Of a stretch of DNA of 45,099 bases, positions 32,000-41,374 are shown piece after piece (position 1 is the stretch's first letter; each line of letters starts with the position of its first letter). The stretch is from an uncultured Erwinia sp. (GTDB taxonomy: Bacteria > Pseudomonadota > Gammaproteobacteria > Enterobacterales > Enterobacteriaceae), in the NCBI GenBank assembly GCA_946221915.1, contig CAMIKG010000040.1:1-45099 (forward strand), written 5' to 3'. A program made the translations under genes and the position numbers. The notes below the pieces were generated by a model. That model made no database searches. It saw nothing but the letters and a program-made list of their open reading frames with translations, and had not been told where the DNA came from.

Positions 32000-33049
32000 A
32001 TGGCAACTGGCACGCTGCCCGATGCTGGGCAGATTCTCAACTCTCTGATTAACAGTATTTTGCTGGTCGATAACGAGCTGGTGGTGCATTACGCTAACCC
32101 GGCCGCTCAGCAACTGCTGGCACAAAGTTCGCGTAAGTTATTTGGCACCCCGTTGCCGGACCTGATGGGCTATTTCTCGCTGAATATTGAAGTGATGCGC
32201 GAAAGTCTCGACGCCGGTCAGGGCTTTACCGACAGCGAAGTAACACTGGTCGTCGACAGCCGGGCGCACATTATGTCGTTAACGGCACAGCGTCTGCCTG
32301 ATGGCCTGATCCTGCTGGAAATGGCGCCAATGGATAATCAGCGTCGTCTTAGTCAGGAGCAGATTCAGCACGCCCAGCAAGTGGCGGCGCGCGATCTGGT
32401 ACGCGGTCTGGCGCATGAAATTAAAAACCCGCTGGGTGGCTTACGCGGCGCGGCGCAGTTACTGGCCAAAGCCCTGCCCGACCCGGCATTAACCGAATAT
32501 ACCAGGGTGATCATTGAGCAGGCCGACCGGCTGCGCAATTTAGTTGATCGCCTGTTAGGACCGCAACAACCCGGGATGCATGTGACGCAGAGTATCCATC
32601 AGGTGTCCGAACGTGTGGTCAACCTGGTCTCGATGGAACTGCCCGACAACGTGACTCTGGTGCGCGATTACGACCCGAGTTTACCCGAATTACCGCATGA
32701 CCCGGATCAGCTGGAGCAGGTATTGCTGAACGTGGTGCGCAACGCATTACAGGCGTTAGGTGAAGAAGGCGGCACGATTACTTTACGTACCCGCACAGCG
32801 TTTCAGTTGACGCTACACGGCGTGCGTTACCGCCTGGTTGCACGTATCGATATTGAAGATGACGGGCCAGGCATTCCGGCACAACTGCAGGATACGCTGT
32901 TTTATCCGATGGTGAGCGGACGCGAAGGCGGCACCGGTCTGGGGCTGTCGATTGCCCGCAGCCTGATAGATCAGCACTCAGGAAAAATAGAGTTTAACAG
33001 TTGGCCTGGTCACACCGAATTCTCGGTTTACCTGCCTATTCGCCAGTGA
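32000..33049 (+). CDS. Nitrogen sensor kinase GlnL (NtrB)
   Basis: A 349-residue cytoplasmic histidine kinase, the same length as in E. coli. It has an N-terminal PAS domain (about 10-110), the H-box GLAHEIKNPLGG with His139, and a GHKL ATPase domain (VLLNVVRNALQAL, DDGPGI, and GGTGLGLSIARSL). It phosphorylates NtrC when PII is not inhibiting it. The start ATG at 32000 gives the E. coli-like N-terminus MATGTLPDAG. The glnG start follows 7 bp after its stop. Confidence 0.98.
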   Translation: MATGTLPDAGQILNSLINSILLVDNELVVHYANPAAQQLLAQSSRKLFGTPLPDLMGYFSLNIEVMRESLDAGQGFTDSEVTLVVDSRAHIMSLTAQRLPDGLILLEMAPMDNQRRLSQEQIQHAQQVAARDLVRGLAHEIKNPLGGLRGAAQLLAKALPDPALTEYTRVIIEQADRLRNLVDRLLGPQQPGMHVTQSIHQVSERVVNLVSMELPDNVTLVRDYDPSLPELPHDPDQLEQVLLNVVRNALQALGEEGGTITLRTRTAFQLTLHGVRYRLVARIDIEDDGPGIPAQLQDTLFYPMVSGREGGTGLGLSIARSLIDQHSGKIEFNSWPGHTEFSVYLPIRQ

Positions 33050-33056
33050 GGTTTCT

Positions 33057-34466
33057 ATGCAACGAGGGATAGTTTGGATCGTCGATGACGATAGCTCCAT
33101 CCGCTGGGTGCTTGAACGTGCGCTCACTGGAGCCGGTTTAAGCTGTGTCACGTTTGAAAGTGGCAGCGACGTGCTGGATGCGCTCGCCAGCAAAACCCCA
33201 GACGTTTTATTGTCAGATATCCGTATGCCCGGCATGGATGGCCTCGCACTACTGAAACAGATTAAACAGCGTCACCCGATGCTCCCGGTCATCATAATGA
33301 CTGCGCACTCGGATCTGGATGCTGCGGTCAGCGCTTACCAGCAGGGCGCATTCGACTACCTGCCAAAACCTTTCGATATTGACGAAGCCGTGGCGCTGGT
33401 CGAGCGTGCCATCAGTCACTATCAGGAGCAGCAACAGCCGCGCAATCAGCCGGTGAGCGGTCCCACTACCGATATCATTGGCGAAGCGCCAGCGATGCAG
33501 GATGTGTTCCGTATTATTGGACGCCTGTCGCGCTCATCAATTAGCGTGCTGATCAACGGTGAATCCGGTACCGGTAAAGAACTGGTGGCGCATGCGCTGC
33601 ATCGCCACAGTCCACGCGCCAAAGCGCCGTTTATTGCGCTGAATATGGCGGCCATTCCAAAGGATTTGATTGAATCCGAACTGTTTGGTCATGAGAAAGG
33701 CGCCTTCACCGGCGCTAATCAGATCCGCCAGGGACGTTTCGAACAGGCTGACGGCGGTACGCTGTTCCTTGATGAAATTGGCGATATGCCACTGGATGTG
33801 CAGACCCGTCTGTTGCGCGTGCTGGCAGATGGCCAGTTCTATCGCGTTGGTGGCTATGCACCGGTGAAAGTGGATGTGCGTATTATTGCCGCCACTCACC
33901 AGAACCTTGAAATGCGTGTGCAGGAGGGCAAGTTCCGTGAGGATTTATTCCACCGCCTGAATGTGATTCGCGTCCATCTGCCGCCGCTGCGCGAACGCCG
34001 GGAAGATATTCCACGGCTGGCGCGTTACTTCCTGCAGGTGGCGGCGCGGGAGTTAGGTGTGGAAGCGAAGATCCTGCATCCGGAAACTGAAACGGCCCTG
34101 ACCCGTCTGCACTGGTCCGGTAACGTACGTCAGCTGGAGAACACCTGCCGCTGGCTGACGGTGATGGCTGCCGGTCAGGAAGTGTTAATCCAGGATTTGC
34201 CGCCCGAACTGTTTGAGACATCAACCCCGGAAAGCCCGGTGCAGTCACTGCCAGACAGCTGGGCGACGCTGCTGGCGCAGTGGGCGGATCGCGCGCTGCG
34301 TTCCGGTCATCAAAACCTGTTGTCGGAAGCACAGCCGGAAATGGAAAGAACGCTGCTGACCACCGCGTTACGTCATACCCAGGGCCATAAACAGGAGGCG
34401 GCTCGCCTGCTTGGCTGGGGACGCAACACGCTGACACGTAAGTTAAAAGAGCTGGGCATGGAGTAA
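33057..34466 (+). CDS. Nitrogen response regulator GlnG (NtrC)
   Basis: A 469-residue sigma-54 activator, the same length as in E. coli. The receiver domain has the acidic pair at 10-12 and the phosphoacceptor Asp54 (LSDIRMPGMDG). The AAA+ domain (about 140-370) has Walker A GESGTGKE and the GAFTGA loop that touches sigma-54. The C-terminal Fis-type helix-turn-helix (AARLLGWGRNTLTRKLKELG) binds the NtrC sites. It activates glnA and other nitrogen genes. Confidence 0.99.
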   Translation: MQRGIVWIVDDDSSIRWVLERALTGAGLSCVTFESGSDVLDALASKTPDVLLSDIRMPGMDGLALLKQIKQRHPMLPVIIMTAHSDLDAAVSAYQQGAFDYLPKPFDIDEAVALVERAISHYQEQQQPRNQPVSGPTTDIIGEAPAMQDVFRIIGRLSRSSISVLINGESGTGKELVAHALHRHSPRAKAPFIALNMAAIPKDLIESELFGHEKGAFTGANQIRQGRFEQADGGTLFLDEIGDMPLDVQTRLLRVLADGQFYRVGGYAPVKVDVRIIAATHQNLEMRVQEGKFREDLFHRLNVIRVHLPPLRERREDIPRLARYFLQVAARELGVEAKILHPETETALTRLHWSGNVRQLENTCRWLTVMAAGQEVLIQDLPPELFETSTPESPVQSLPDSWATLLAQWADRALRSGHQNLLSEAQPEMERTLLTTALRHTQGHKQEAARLLGWGRNTLTRKLKELGME

Positions 34467-34577
34467 GCGGCGGGAGAATTGTAAAAAGGCGCGCCGCTGC
34501 ACAATTTTTGCACACTTACAGCTTTACAGTCCGGTGCCGTTCAGTATCATTGCGGGCGGTTACCGGGAGAACGATTT

Positions 34578-34700
34578 ATGCTCGAATCACTGATGCAGTT
34601 CGCATCGCAAAGTGCTGACATCAGCGCCTCTGCTGGCCATTCGCCGCAGGCGGCGGTGGCAGCGATCCTTTGCGCTGTGATGATTAATTTTTTCAGCTAA
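34578..34700 (+). CDS. Small membrane protein YshB
   Basis: A 40-residue protein in the glnG-hemN gap, the place of yshB in E. coli (36 residues). The end HSPQAAVAAILCAVMINFFS closely matches E. coli YshB (TPQTAVAAVLCAAMIGLFS), and the start MLES is the same. The single hydrophobic helix is at about 24-39. CGGGAGA lies 6-7 nt before the ATG. It has been associated with intracellular survival in Salmonella, but its molecular role is not known. It is followed by a terminator. Confidence 0.9.
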   Translation: MLESLMQFASQSADISASAGHSPQAAVAAILCAVMINFFS

Positions 34701-34711
34701 AAATGAAAAAG

Positions 34712-34734
34712 AAGGCCGGCGCTATGCCGGCCTT
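34712..34734. terminator. Bidirectional terminator between yshB and hemN
   Basis: A 9-bp stem AAGGCCGGC/GCCGGCCTT with a GCTAT loop between two convergent genes, preceded by A runs that give a T-rich end for leftward hemN. Confidence 0.8.
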
Positions 34735-34743
34735 TCCATTGAA

Positions 34744-36117
34744 TTAAATCACCCGCGAAAACTGCTGCGTACGCGCTTTCTGCCGCAGATAGCGGTCAAA
34801 GCACATGCAGATATTCCTGATCAGCAAACGCCCCTTAGCGCTCACCTGAAGCCCCTTCCCGTCGCAATCCACCAGCCCATCGTCGATCAATGGCTGCAGC
34901 AGTACCAAATCTTCGGCAAAATAACCGGCAAAGTCGATCTGCCACTCACGTTCAATCCGGGCAAAGTCCAGTGAGAAATGGCAGATAAGCGCCTTAATCA
35001 CTTCACGGCGCAGGCAGTCATCGCGGGTTAAATTCAGTCCACGCCACAGCGCGCTGCCCTGCAGACTGACGCTGGCGGCATAATCCTTCATCACTTTCTG
35101 ATTCTGCGCATAGCTGTCGCCAATCATGCTGATTGCCGATACGCCCATGCCGAGTAAATCCGTGTCGCCCTGCGTGGTGTAGCCCTGGAAATTGCGGTGC
35201 AGCTTGCCCTCGCGCTGGGCGACTGCCAGTTCATCCTGCGGGCGCGCAAAGTGATCCATACCGATAAACTGATAGCCTTCTGCGGTCAGCGTGGCAATGG
35301 TCTGCTGCAAAATGGCCAGTTTCTGGCTGGCATCAGGCAGATCCGCCTCTTTAATCTTGCGCTGGGCGGCAAACAGTTCCGGCAGATGCGCATAGTTGAA
35401 CACGCTTAAGCGGTCCGGGTTCAGTTCAGCCACTTTGCGCAGGGTAAAGGCGAAGCTTTCCGCCGTCTGATCCGGCAAGCCATAGATCAAATCGATATTG
35501 GTGGAGGTGAAGCCCAGTGCTCTTGCACGCTGCAGCAGGGTAAAGATAAAGGCTTCATCCTGCACGCGGTTCACTTTCTCCTGCACCTGCTTGTTAAAGT
35601 CCTGCACACCCATGCTCAGGCGGTTAAAACCCGCCGCACGCAGATGATCCAGCACATCCAGCTCAATCTCGCGCGGATCGACCTCGATCGACAGTTCAGC
35701 CTGCGCACTAAAATTGAAACAGCTGCGCAGCAGCGTGATCAGTCGGGTGATTTGCGCCTTATCGAGAAAGGTCGGTGTACCACCGCCCCAGTGCATCTGG
35801 CTAACGGTACGGTTAGCGAAAAGCGGCGCGCGGGCGCGGATCTCCTGCTCCAGTACATCAAGATAGCTGTCGGCTTTATGCTGCTGACGGGTAACAATTT
35901 TATTGCAGCCGCAGAAGTAGCAAAGACGGTGGCAGAATGGGATATGCAGATAAAGCGAAAGCGGCCGGTCAGGATAGCGCTGCGCCGCCTGCCGAAAAGA
36001 GGCTTCGTTATAACTCTGGTTAAATTCAAGCGCGGTGGGATAAGAGGTATAGCGTGGCCCGGAGTAGTTATATTTCTGAATCAGGGCCAGATCCCATTCA
36101 ATCGCAGGCGTGGACAT
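34744..36117 (-). CDS. Oxygen-independent coproporphyrinogen III dehydrogenase HemN
   Basis: A 457-residue radical SAM enzyme, exactly the E. coli length. It converts coproporphyrinogen III to protoporphyrinogen IX without oxygen in heme synthesis. The iron-sulfur cluster motif is FCHRLCYFCGC with Cys62, Cys66 and Cys69. YNYSGPRYTSYPTALEF at the start and the C-terminal HemN domain are intact. A small gene lies 2 bp upstream in the same direction and may be translated together with it. Confidence 0.98.
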   Translation of the reverse strand: MSTPAIEWDLALIQKYNYSGPRYTSYPTALEFNQSYNEASFRQAAQRYPDRPLSLYLHIPFCHRLCYFCGCNKIVTRQQHKADSYLDVLEQEIRARAPLFANRTVSQMHWGGGTPTFLDKAQITRLITLLRSCFNFSAQAELSIEVDPREIELDVLDHLRAAGFNRLSMGVQDFNKQVQEKVNRVQDEAFIFTLLQRARALGFTSTNIDLIYGLPDQTAESFAFTLRKVAELNPDRLSVFNYAHLPELFAAQRKIKEADLPDASQKLAILQQTIATLTAEGYQFIGMDHFARPQDELAVAQREGKLHRNFQGYTTQGDTDLLGMGVSAISMIGDSYAQNQKVMKDYAASVSLQGSALWRGLNLTRDDCLRREVIKALICHFSLDFARIEREWQIDFAGYFAEDLVLLQPLIDDGLVDCDGKGLQVSAKGRLLIRNICMCFDRYLRQKARTQQFSRVI

Positions 36118-36119
36118 GG

Positions 36120-36305
36120 TTATTCCTTAGCAGGTCGTCGTGGTACAGACCGTCGCGCCGGAGAACGCTGTAGCAGCTGCCGATTGACGGTATCGCGTCG
36201 CAGACGTGACTTCATCCGCGACAGACGCCGTAGTTTAACAAATAGCCAAAACAGATAACATGTAAGAAAAAAAGCGAAAATTGATCCAGGCCAAAGCATC
36301 GGCAT
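36120..36305 (-). CDS. Small basic membrane protein upstream of hemN
   Basis: A frame of 61 residues from ATG 36305. GAGG lies 3 nt before this ATG and 9 nt before a second ATG at 36299, which is an equally good start. One hydrophobic segment at about residues 8-26 (SIFAFFLTCYLFWLFV) is followed by a strongly basic tail rich in Arg (RRLSRMKSRLRRD, ending ARRSVPRRPAKE). The stop is 2 bp before hemN, so the two are probably translated together. E. coli has no annotated gene here that I recall. Function unknown. Confidence 0.5.
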   Translation of the reverse strand: MPMLWPGSIFAFFLTCYLFWLFVKLRRLSRMKSRLRRDTVNRQLLQRSPARRSVPRRPAKE

Positions 36306-36314
36306 AAACCTCAC

Positions 36315-36342
36315 AACCGGTATTCTGCACAGAATACCGGTT
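36315..36342 (-). terminator. Hairpin after yihI
   Basis: A perfect 12-bp stem AACCGGTATTCT/AGAATACCGGTT with a 4-nt loop, 13 to 40 nt after the yihI stop and just before the small membrane gene. It has no long T run in the leftward direction, so it may only attenuate transcription from yihI into hemN. Confidence 0.55.
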
Positions 36343-36354
36343 TGCGTAACGCGA

Positions 36355-36879
36355 TTAGTTACCGCCTTTCAGCAGACGGTACATATCTTCATCCGCTTCT
36401 TCATCAGCATCGTCATCATCCAGATTGATGCCCAGCTGCTCCATCAGCACGTCAATGCGGTCCAGCGTCTGATCCAGCCACGCCTGATCTTCCGCTGCCA
36501 GCACGTCGCCATTTTCCAGCCGATCCAGCAACGCATCCAGCCGTTCGTTGTTTTCCAGCATCGACAGCTCTTCCTGCGGACTCAGCTTTGGCTTTTTCGC
36601 CGCGACTTCAGGCTTCGCTTTGACCGGTTTCGGCACTACCGCTTCGCTTCCCCCCAGCGGCACCGGCTTTTTGCTGCCAATGCGCGGGTCTTTCGCCTTG
36701 CTGCCCGTTCCCTGCTTCTGCGCAGGTGCAGCGGGGTTAGCACGGCTGCCAGAGGTATTGCCGCGGTGCTTTTTATCTTTCTTCTGTGCACGCGCCTGCT
36801 GGTTCAGCTCTTCGCGTGACTGGCGTTTGTTTTTAGGCGCTTTGGTTTTACCCTGCGGCGCGCGGGCGGGTTGCTTCAT
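36355..36879 (-). CDS. Der GTPase-activating protein YihI
   Basis: A 174-residue protein. A long basic N-terminal part (residues 1-90, with KAPKNKRQSREEL and KDPRIGSKKPVPLGG) precedes an acidic helical C-terminal part (LSMLENNERLDALLDRLENG, then DDDDADEEADED). This matches E. coli YihI (169 residues), which stimulates the GTPase of Der and tunes late 50S ribosome assembly. ATG 36879 is chosen because MKQPARAPQG aligns with the E. coli N-terminus; the frame extends to 36981 without support. Confidence 0.92.
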   Translation of the reverse strand: MKQPARAPQGKTKAPKNKRQSREELNQQARAQKKDKKHRGNTSGSRANPAAPAQKQGTGSKAKDPRIGSKKPVPLGGSEAVVPKPVKAKPEVAAKKPKLSPQEELSMLENNERLDALLDRLENGDVLAAEDQAWLDQTLDRIDVLMEQLGINLDDDDADEEADEDMYRLLKGGN

Positions 36880-37013
36880 GATGTCAGCTCTCGGGAAACA
36901 GATGTTCAGTATAGTCCCGTCATATGTCAGGTTGCAGATGGACAAGCATTTCTGCGACGTGAATACTTCAGAAGGATACAATTGCGGCGAAATCTAGCAG
37001 AAAGCGGACAAAG

Positions 37014-37257
37014 AAAAAAGGCGGCAGGTTACCCCGTCGCCTTTTTTCGCACCTTCCGTAGAAGGACAGTCTTCCTTTACATCCATTTATGCAATCAACA
37101 TCCCGGTTTTTCCGTGTGCCGTCCACCCATCCCGGGCGCTTCCTTATCCTTTAGGGTTCCAGTCCGCTGAACCTGACTCCTGATATCCCACACTCTTTGT
37201 CATCCTGACTATCCCTGAGTGCTTCATCCTGAAGTGAACCTCCGTGGTTCTGCGAAT
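37014..37257 (-). ncRNA. CsrC regulatory RNA (CsrA antagonist)
   Basis: It lies between yihI and yihA, the place of csrC in E. coli. The leftward strand carries 17 GGA triplets, mostly in A/U-rich or loop contexts such as CAGGAU and AAGGA, the CsrA-binding signature. The 3' end, with AAAAAAGGCGACGGGGUAAC and then GCCUUUUUUCUUUG, is nearly the E. coli CsrC terminator. TTGACT at 37290-37295 and an AT-rich -10 near 37266 place the 5' end near 37257, giving about 244 nt (E. coli CsrC is about 245). It sequesters CsrA and so relieves translational repression. The 5' end is estimated. Confidence 0.9.
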
Positions 37258-37506
37258 TACTTTAGACTAAATGGTCAGCGAGACAAGATAGTCAAAAACA
37301 CTAATTAGACTTTAGTTTAGGTAGTTGGTATTAACCACCTGATTTTTATGCAAAATAAAAACTTAATTTTTACTAAAAAATAATAATCACCGGCATAAAC
37401 TATGGCAAATGTCTCACAAAATGATCAGATGTCATCCTGCCGGGCGCTTTGCACGCTTTACAGGTATAATCACGCCATTGCCATATTGACCTTTGGAGCT
37501 GCTATC

Positions 37507-38142
37507 TTGTCTGGCTGGAATTATCACGTAACGCATTTTGTCACCAGCGCCCCTGACATTCGTCACCTGCCCGCTGATACCGGTATTGAGGTGGCGTTTG
37601 CCGGGCGTTCTAACGCCGGTAAGTCCAGTGCGCTGAATACGCTGACAAACCAAAAAAGTCTCGCGCGTACCAGTAAAACCCCCGGGCGCACTCAGCTGAT
37701 CAACCTGTTCCAGGTGGCAGAGGGGTTGCGCATTGTCGACTTACCGGGATACGGCTATGCCGAAGTACCGGAAGAAGTTAAGCGCAAATGGCAGAAATCG
37801 CTCGGCGAATACCTGCAAAAGCGTAACTGCCTGAAAGGTCTGGTGGTGCTGATGGATATTCGCCATCCGCTGAAAGATCTCGATCAACAGATGATTCAGT
37901 GGGCGGTAGAGAGTCAAATTCCGGTTCTGGTATTGCTGACCAAAGCCGACAAACTGGCTTCCGGTGCGCGTAAGGCGCAGCTGAATATGGTCCGTGAAGC
38001 CGCACAGGCCTTTATGGGCGATGTGCAGGTTGAGATGTTTTCGTCACTGAAAAAGATTGGCGTGGACAAACTAAGCCAGAAGCTGGATAGCTGGTATAGC
38101 GAGATCCCGCCGGCAACGGAAGAGGACGCGGCGCAATCTTAA
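37507..38142 (+). CDS. Essential GTPase EngB/YihA
   Basis: A 211-residue GTPase needed for large ribosomal subunit assembly. G1 GRSNAGKSS, the switch region RTSKTPGRTQLIN, G3 DLPGYG, and G4 TKAD are all present. E. coli YihA has 210 residues and starts MTNLNYQQTHFV; here the matching segment is SGWNYHVTHFV. I choose TTG 37507, with GGAG 8-9 nt upstream. An ATG frame from 37402 would place the TATAAT at 37465-37470 inside the gene, so it is rejected. Confidence 0.95.
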   Translation: MSGWNYHVTHFVTSAPDIRHLPADTGIEVAFAGRSNAGKSSALNTLTNQKSLARTSKTPGRTQLINLFQVAEGLRIVDLPGYGYAEVPEEVKRKWQKSLGEYLQKRNCLKGLVVLMDIRHPLKDLDQQMIQWAVESQIPVLVLLTKADKLASGARKAQLNMVREAAQAFMGDVQVEMFSSLKKIGVDKLSQKLDSWYSEIPPATEEDAAQS

Positions 38143-38224
38143 TGCACCCGCCGGGCGGTGTTACGGCACCGTCCACCCCGCAATGGTGACGCCGGTTCGG
38201 TCACCCGACCTGAATTTGATCCAA

Positions 38225-38333
38225 TAAAAAACGCCCCAGCCATATGATGGCCGGGGCGGCTAAATATTCAGCCAAATCCGATTACGTGAAGTAAAAGGTC
38301 TGAAAGATAGAACATCTTACCTCTGTACCCTAC
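38225..38333 (-). ncRNA. Spot 42 RNA
   Basis: The leftward strand starts GUAGGGUACAGAGGUAAGAU and ends with a GC-rich hairpin (GCCCCGGCCA / TGGCTGGGGC) plus six U, matching E. coli Spot 42 in sequence, length (109 nt) and place between yihA and polA. Spot 42 is an Hfq-dependent sRNA repressed by CRP-cAMP that represses secondary sugar metabolism such as galK. Only the terminator loop clearly differs from E. coli. A TGTGA half site upstream on the same strand near 38421 fits CRP control. Confidence 0.97.
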
Positions 38334-38540
38334 GCCTTAGACTTTACCTGATTTTTTCTGAGCGAAAAAGCGTTTTTTGTAGTTAATTTTCATCAAACGA
38401 CATCATTTTCCCAACTTCGGTCACAAAAACAGGCTCAGTTTGTAGCTTAATTACCTGAAAAATGTTTAGCGAAGAAATGGTTAGCGCATTCCATCGCCAG
38501 AGCAAAGGCTGAAACGATTAATCTTGCTTTTATGCTGCGC

Positions 38541-38574
38541 TGACCGGCGAGGCGCATCAGACCTCGTCCGGTCA
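38541..38574 (-). terminator. Hairpin after polA
   Basis: TGACCGG/CCGGTCA outer arms and CGAGG/CCTCG inner arms form a strong stem starting 14 nt beyond the polA stop. It lacks a T run in the polA direction, so it is a hairpin with possible termination or RNA-stabilising role. Confidence 0.4.
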
Positions 38575-38587
38575 TCATTATTATTGC

Positions 38588-41374
38588 TTAGTGCGCCTGA
38601 TCCCAGTTATCACCCACGCCAACATCGACACGTAATGGCACATCCAGCGACATACTGCTCTCCATCAACTGGCGAATCTGCTGGCTGGCGCTTTCCACTG
38701 CGGCTTCCTTCACTTCAAATACCAGTTCATCGTGAACCTGCATAATCATCTTCACATCAGCATTGTCCTGCGCCAGCAGCCACTGGTCGACAGCGATCAT
38801 CGCGCGTTTAATAATGTCGGCCGCCGTACCCTGCATTGGCGCATTGATCGCCGCACGCTCCGCCGCCTTACGACGGATAGCATTACTGGAATTAATATCC
38901 GGCAGGTAGAGACGACGACCATCGAGCGTCGAAACATATCCCTGCTCTGACGCCTGCTGGCGGGTATTTTCCATATACTGCAGCACGCCCGGGTAGCGTT
39001 CGAAATAGAGATCCATATATTTCTTCGCTTCGCCGGCGCCGATATTCAGCTGACGCGACAGACCAAAAGCGCTCATGCCGTAAATCAGGCCAAAGTTAAT
39101 CGCTTTGGCGCTGCGACGCTGCTCTCCGGTCACGTTGTCCAGCGCCATACCGAAGACTTCAGCAGCGGTCGCGCGGTGGATATCCTGGCCTTCAGCAAAC
39201 GCTTTCAGTAAACCTTTGTCCTGCGACAGATGCGCCATAATACGCAGTTCGATTTGTGAGTAGTCGGCCGCCACAATACGGTGGCCTTCAGGTGCGATAA
39301 AGGCCTGACGGATACGACGCCCTTCATCATTACGCACCGGAATATTCTGCAGGTTAGGATCGCTCGACGACAGACGCCCCGTCGCCGTTACCGCCTGGTG
39401 ATAAGAGGTGTGCACACGACCGCTGATCGGGTTAATCATCAGCGGCAGCTTGTCGGTGTAAGTTGATTTCAGCTTCGACAAACCGCGATGCTCAAGGATA
39501 ACTTTTGGCAGCGGGTAATCCAGCGCCAGCTCGGCCAGCACTTCTTCACTGGTGGAGGGCGCGCCGCCCGGGGTTTTTTTAGTCGGTTTAATGCCCTGCT
39601 TCTCAAACAGAATGGTTTGCAGCTGTTTCGGTGAGGAGAGGTTAAACGGCTCGCCCGCCAGTTCATGCGCCTGCTGTTCCAGATCAACCAGACGGCTGGC
39701 CAGCTCCTGTGAATGGGCGGCAAGGATGTTCTGATCGATCAGAACACCATTACGTTCCACACGCGAAATCACACTCACCAGCGGCATTTCAACGGCTTCA
39801 AATACCTGTTTGGGTCCCTGCTGCTGTTCCAGCTGCGGCCACATTTTCAGATGCAGCTGCAACGTCACATCGGCGTCTTCGGCGGCATAGTGAGCAGCCT
39901 GCTCGAGAGCAATCTGGTTAAAGGTCAGCTGGTTTTTACCTTTGCCGGCAATTTCCTCAAAGGTCACCGTTTTATGATTCAGCCAGCGTGACGCCAGGGT
40001 GTCCATATCGTGTTTGCCAGCCACGCTGTTCAGCATGTAAGACTCCAGCATGGTGTCGAACTGAATGCCGCGCAGCTCAATACCGTAATTCTGCAGTACG
40101 CCACGGTCATATTTCAGGTTCTGGCCAACCTTACGCGCTTTTGCGTCTTCCAGCAGCGGCTTAAGACGCGCCAGCACTTCGTCGCGGTCCAGCTGTGGCG
40201 GCGCATCAAGGTAATCATGGGCGACAGGCAGATAAGCAGCGTCACCCGGTGCGACAGCAAAAGAGAGACCGATAATATTGGCGCTCAGGGTGTCCAGTGC
40301 ATCGGTTTCCAGATCGAAGGCAAACAGTTCGCTGGACTGCAGCTTTTGCAGCCATTGCGCAAAGGTCTCTTCATCGAGAATGGTGACATAACCGTCAGCA
40401 GACAGGACGCTGACAGCTTCCTGCTGTTGTTCGACTTTTTCCGCCTGCGCTTTTTGTGCCGCCGGGATGCCCTTTTTGCCCTGCAGCCAGACACCCTCTT
40501 CCAGGTCGACGATCCAGCGCCTGAACTCATAATGGCGGAACAGCCCCAGCAGTTCTTCCGCCGCCGGTTCATTCACCGTTAAATCATCACAGGTTACGTC
40601 CAGTTCAACATCGGTTTTGATCGTTGCAAGCTGATAAGAGAGGAACGCCACCTCTTTATTCTGTTCCAGCTTCGCCGCCATGGTTTTGGCGCCACGGAAT
40701 GACAGGTCAGCAATTTTTTCCAGGTTGTCATACAAGGTGTTCAGGCCACCCAGTCCCTGCAGCAGCGCCTGCGCCGTTTTCTCGCCAACGCCGGGCACAC
40801 CCGGGATGTTGTCAGAGGAATCACCCTGTAATGCGAGGAAATCGATAATCAGCTCAGGTGGAACACCGTATTTGGTCACCACCTCTTCCGGTCCGAGGAT
40901 AGTGTTATTCATCGTGTTAATCAGCGTGACATTTGGCGTCACCAGCTGCGCCATATCTTTATCACCGGTGCTGATCAGCACCGGACGGCCAAGCTTCTCC
41001 GCCTGCAACGCCAGCGTACCAATCACGTCATCCGCTTCTACCCCGCTGACCGCCAGCAGTGGCAGCCCCATGGCTTTGACCATCTGGTGCAGAGGTTCAA
41101 TCTGGGCGCGCAGATCGTCCGGCATAGGTGGACGGTGAGACTTATAGTGCTCAAACAGCTCGTCACGGAAGGTTTTTCCTTTGGCATCGAAAACCACTGC
41201 CACATGGCTCGGCTTATATTGCAGCAACAGGCTACGCAGCATATTCAGCACGCCATACATCGCGCCAGTGGGCTCTCCCGCACTGTTGGTAAGCGGAGGA
41301 AAGGCATGATAAGCCCGGTAAAGATACGAGGAGCCATCGACCAGGATCAGCGGATTTTCTGCAATTTGCGCCAT
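38588..41374 (-). CDS. DNA polymerase I PolA
   Basis: A 928-residue polymerase, exactly the E. coli length. It has an N-terminal 5'-3' exonuclease domain (ILVDGSSYLYRAYHAF, then GDSSDNIPGVPGVGEKTA), a 3'-5' proofreading domain (FAFDLETDALD with its catalytic acidic pair), and a polymerase domain (DYSQIELRIMAH motif A, RRSAKAINFGLIYG, and QVHDELVFEV motif C). It removes RNA primers and fills gaps. I start it at ATG 41374 (MAQIAENPLILVDG), as in E. coli; an upstream ATG at 41413 is rejected. Spot 42 lies just downstream. Confidence 0.99.
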   Translation of the reverse strand: MAQIAENPLILVDGSSYLYRAYHAFPPLTNSAGEPTGAMYGVLNMLRSLLLQYKPSHVAVVFDAKGKTFRDELFEHYKSHRPPMPDDLRAQIEPLHQMVKAMGLPLLAVSGVEADDVIGTLALQAEKLGRPVLISTGDKDMAQLVTPNVTLINTMNNTILGPEEVVTKYGVPPELIIDFLALQGDSSDNIPGVPGVGEKTAQALLQGLGGLNTLYDNLEKIADLSFRGAKTMAAKLEQNKEVAFLSYQLATIKTDVELDVTCDDLTVNEPAAEELLGLFRHYEFRRWIVDLEEGVWLQGKKGIPAAQKAQAEKVEQQQEAVSVLSADGYVTILDEETFAQWLQKLQSSELFAFDLETDALDTLSANIIGLSFAVAPGDAAYLPVAHDYLDAPPQLDRDEVLARLKPLLEDAKARKVGQNLKYDRGVLQNYGIELRGIQFDTMLESYMLNSVAGKHDMDTLASRWLNHKTVTFEEIAGKGKNQLTFNQIALEQAAHYAAEDADVTLQLHLKMWPQLEQQQGPKQVFEAVEMPLVSVISRVERNGVLIDQNILAAHSQELASRLVDLEQQAHELAGEPFNLSSPKQLQTILFEKQGIKPTKKTPGGAPSTSEEVLAELALDYPLPKVILEHRGLSKLKSTYTDKLPLMINPISGRVHTSYHQAVTATGRLSSSDPNLQNIPVRNDEGRRIRQAFIAPEGHRIVAADYSQIELRIMAHLSQDKGLLKAFAEGQDIHRATAAEVFGMALDNVTGEQRRSAKAINFGLIYGMSAFGLSRQLNIGAGEAKKYMDLYFERYPGVLQYMENTRQQASEQGYVSTLDGRRLYLPDINSSNAIRRKAAERAAINAPMQGTAADIIKRAMIAVDQWLLAQDNADVKMIMQVHDELVFEVKEAAVESASQQIRQLMESSMSLDVPLRVDVGVGDNWDQAH

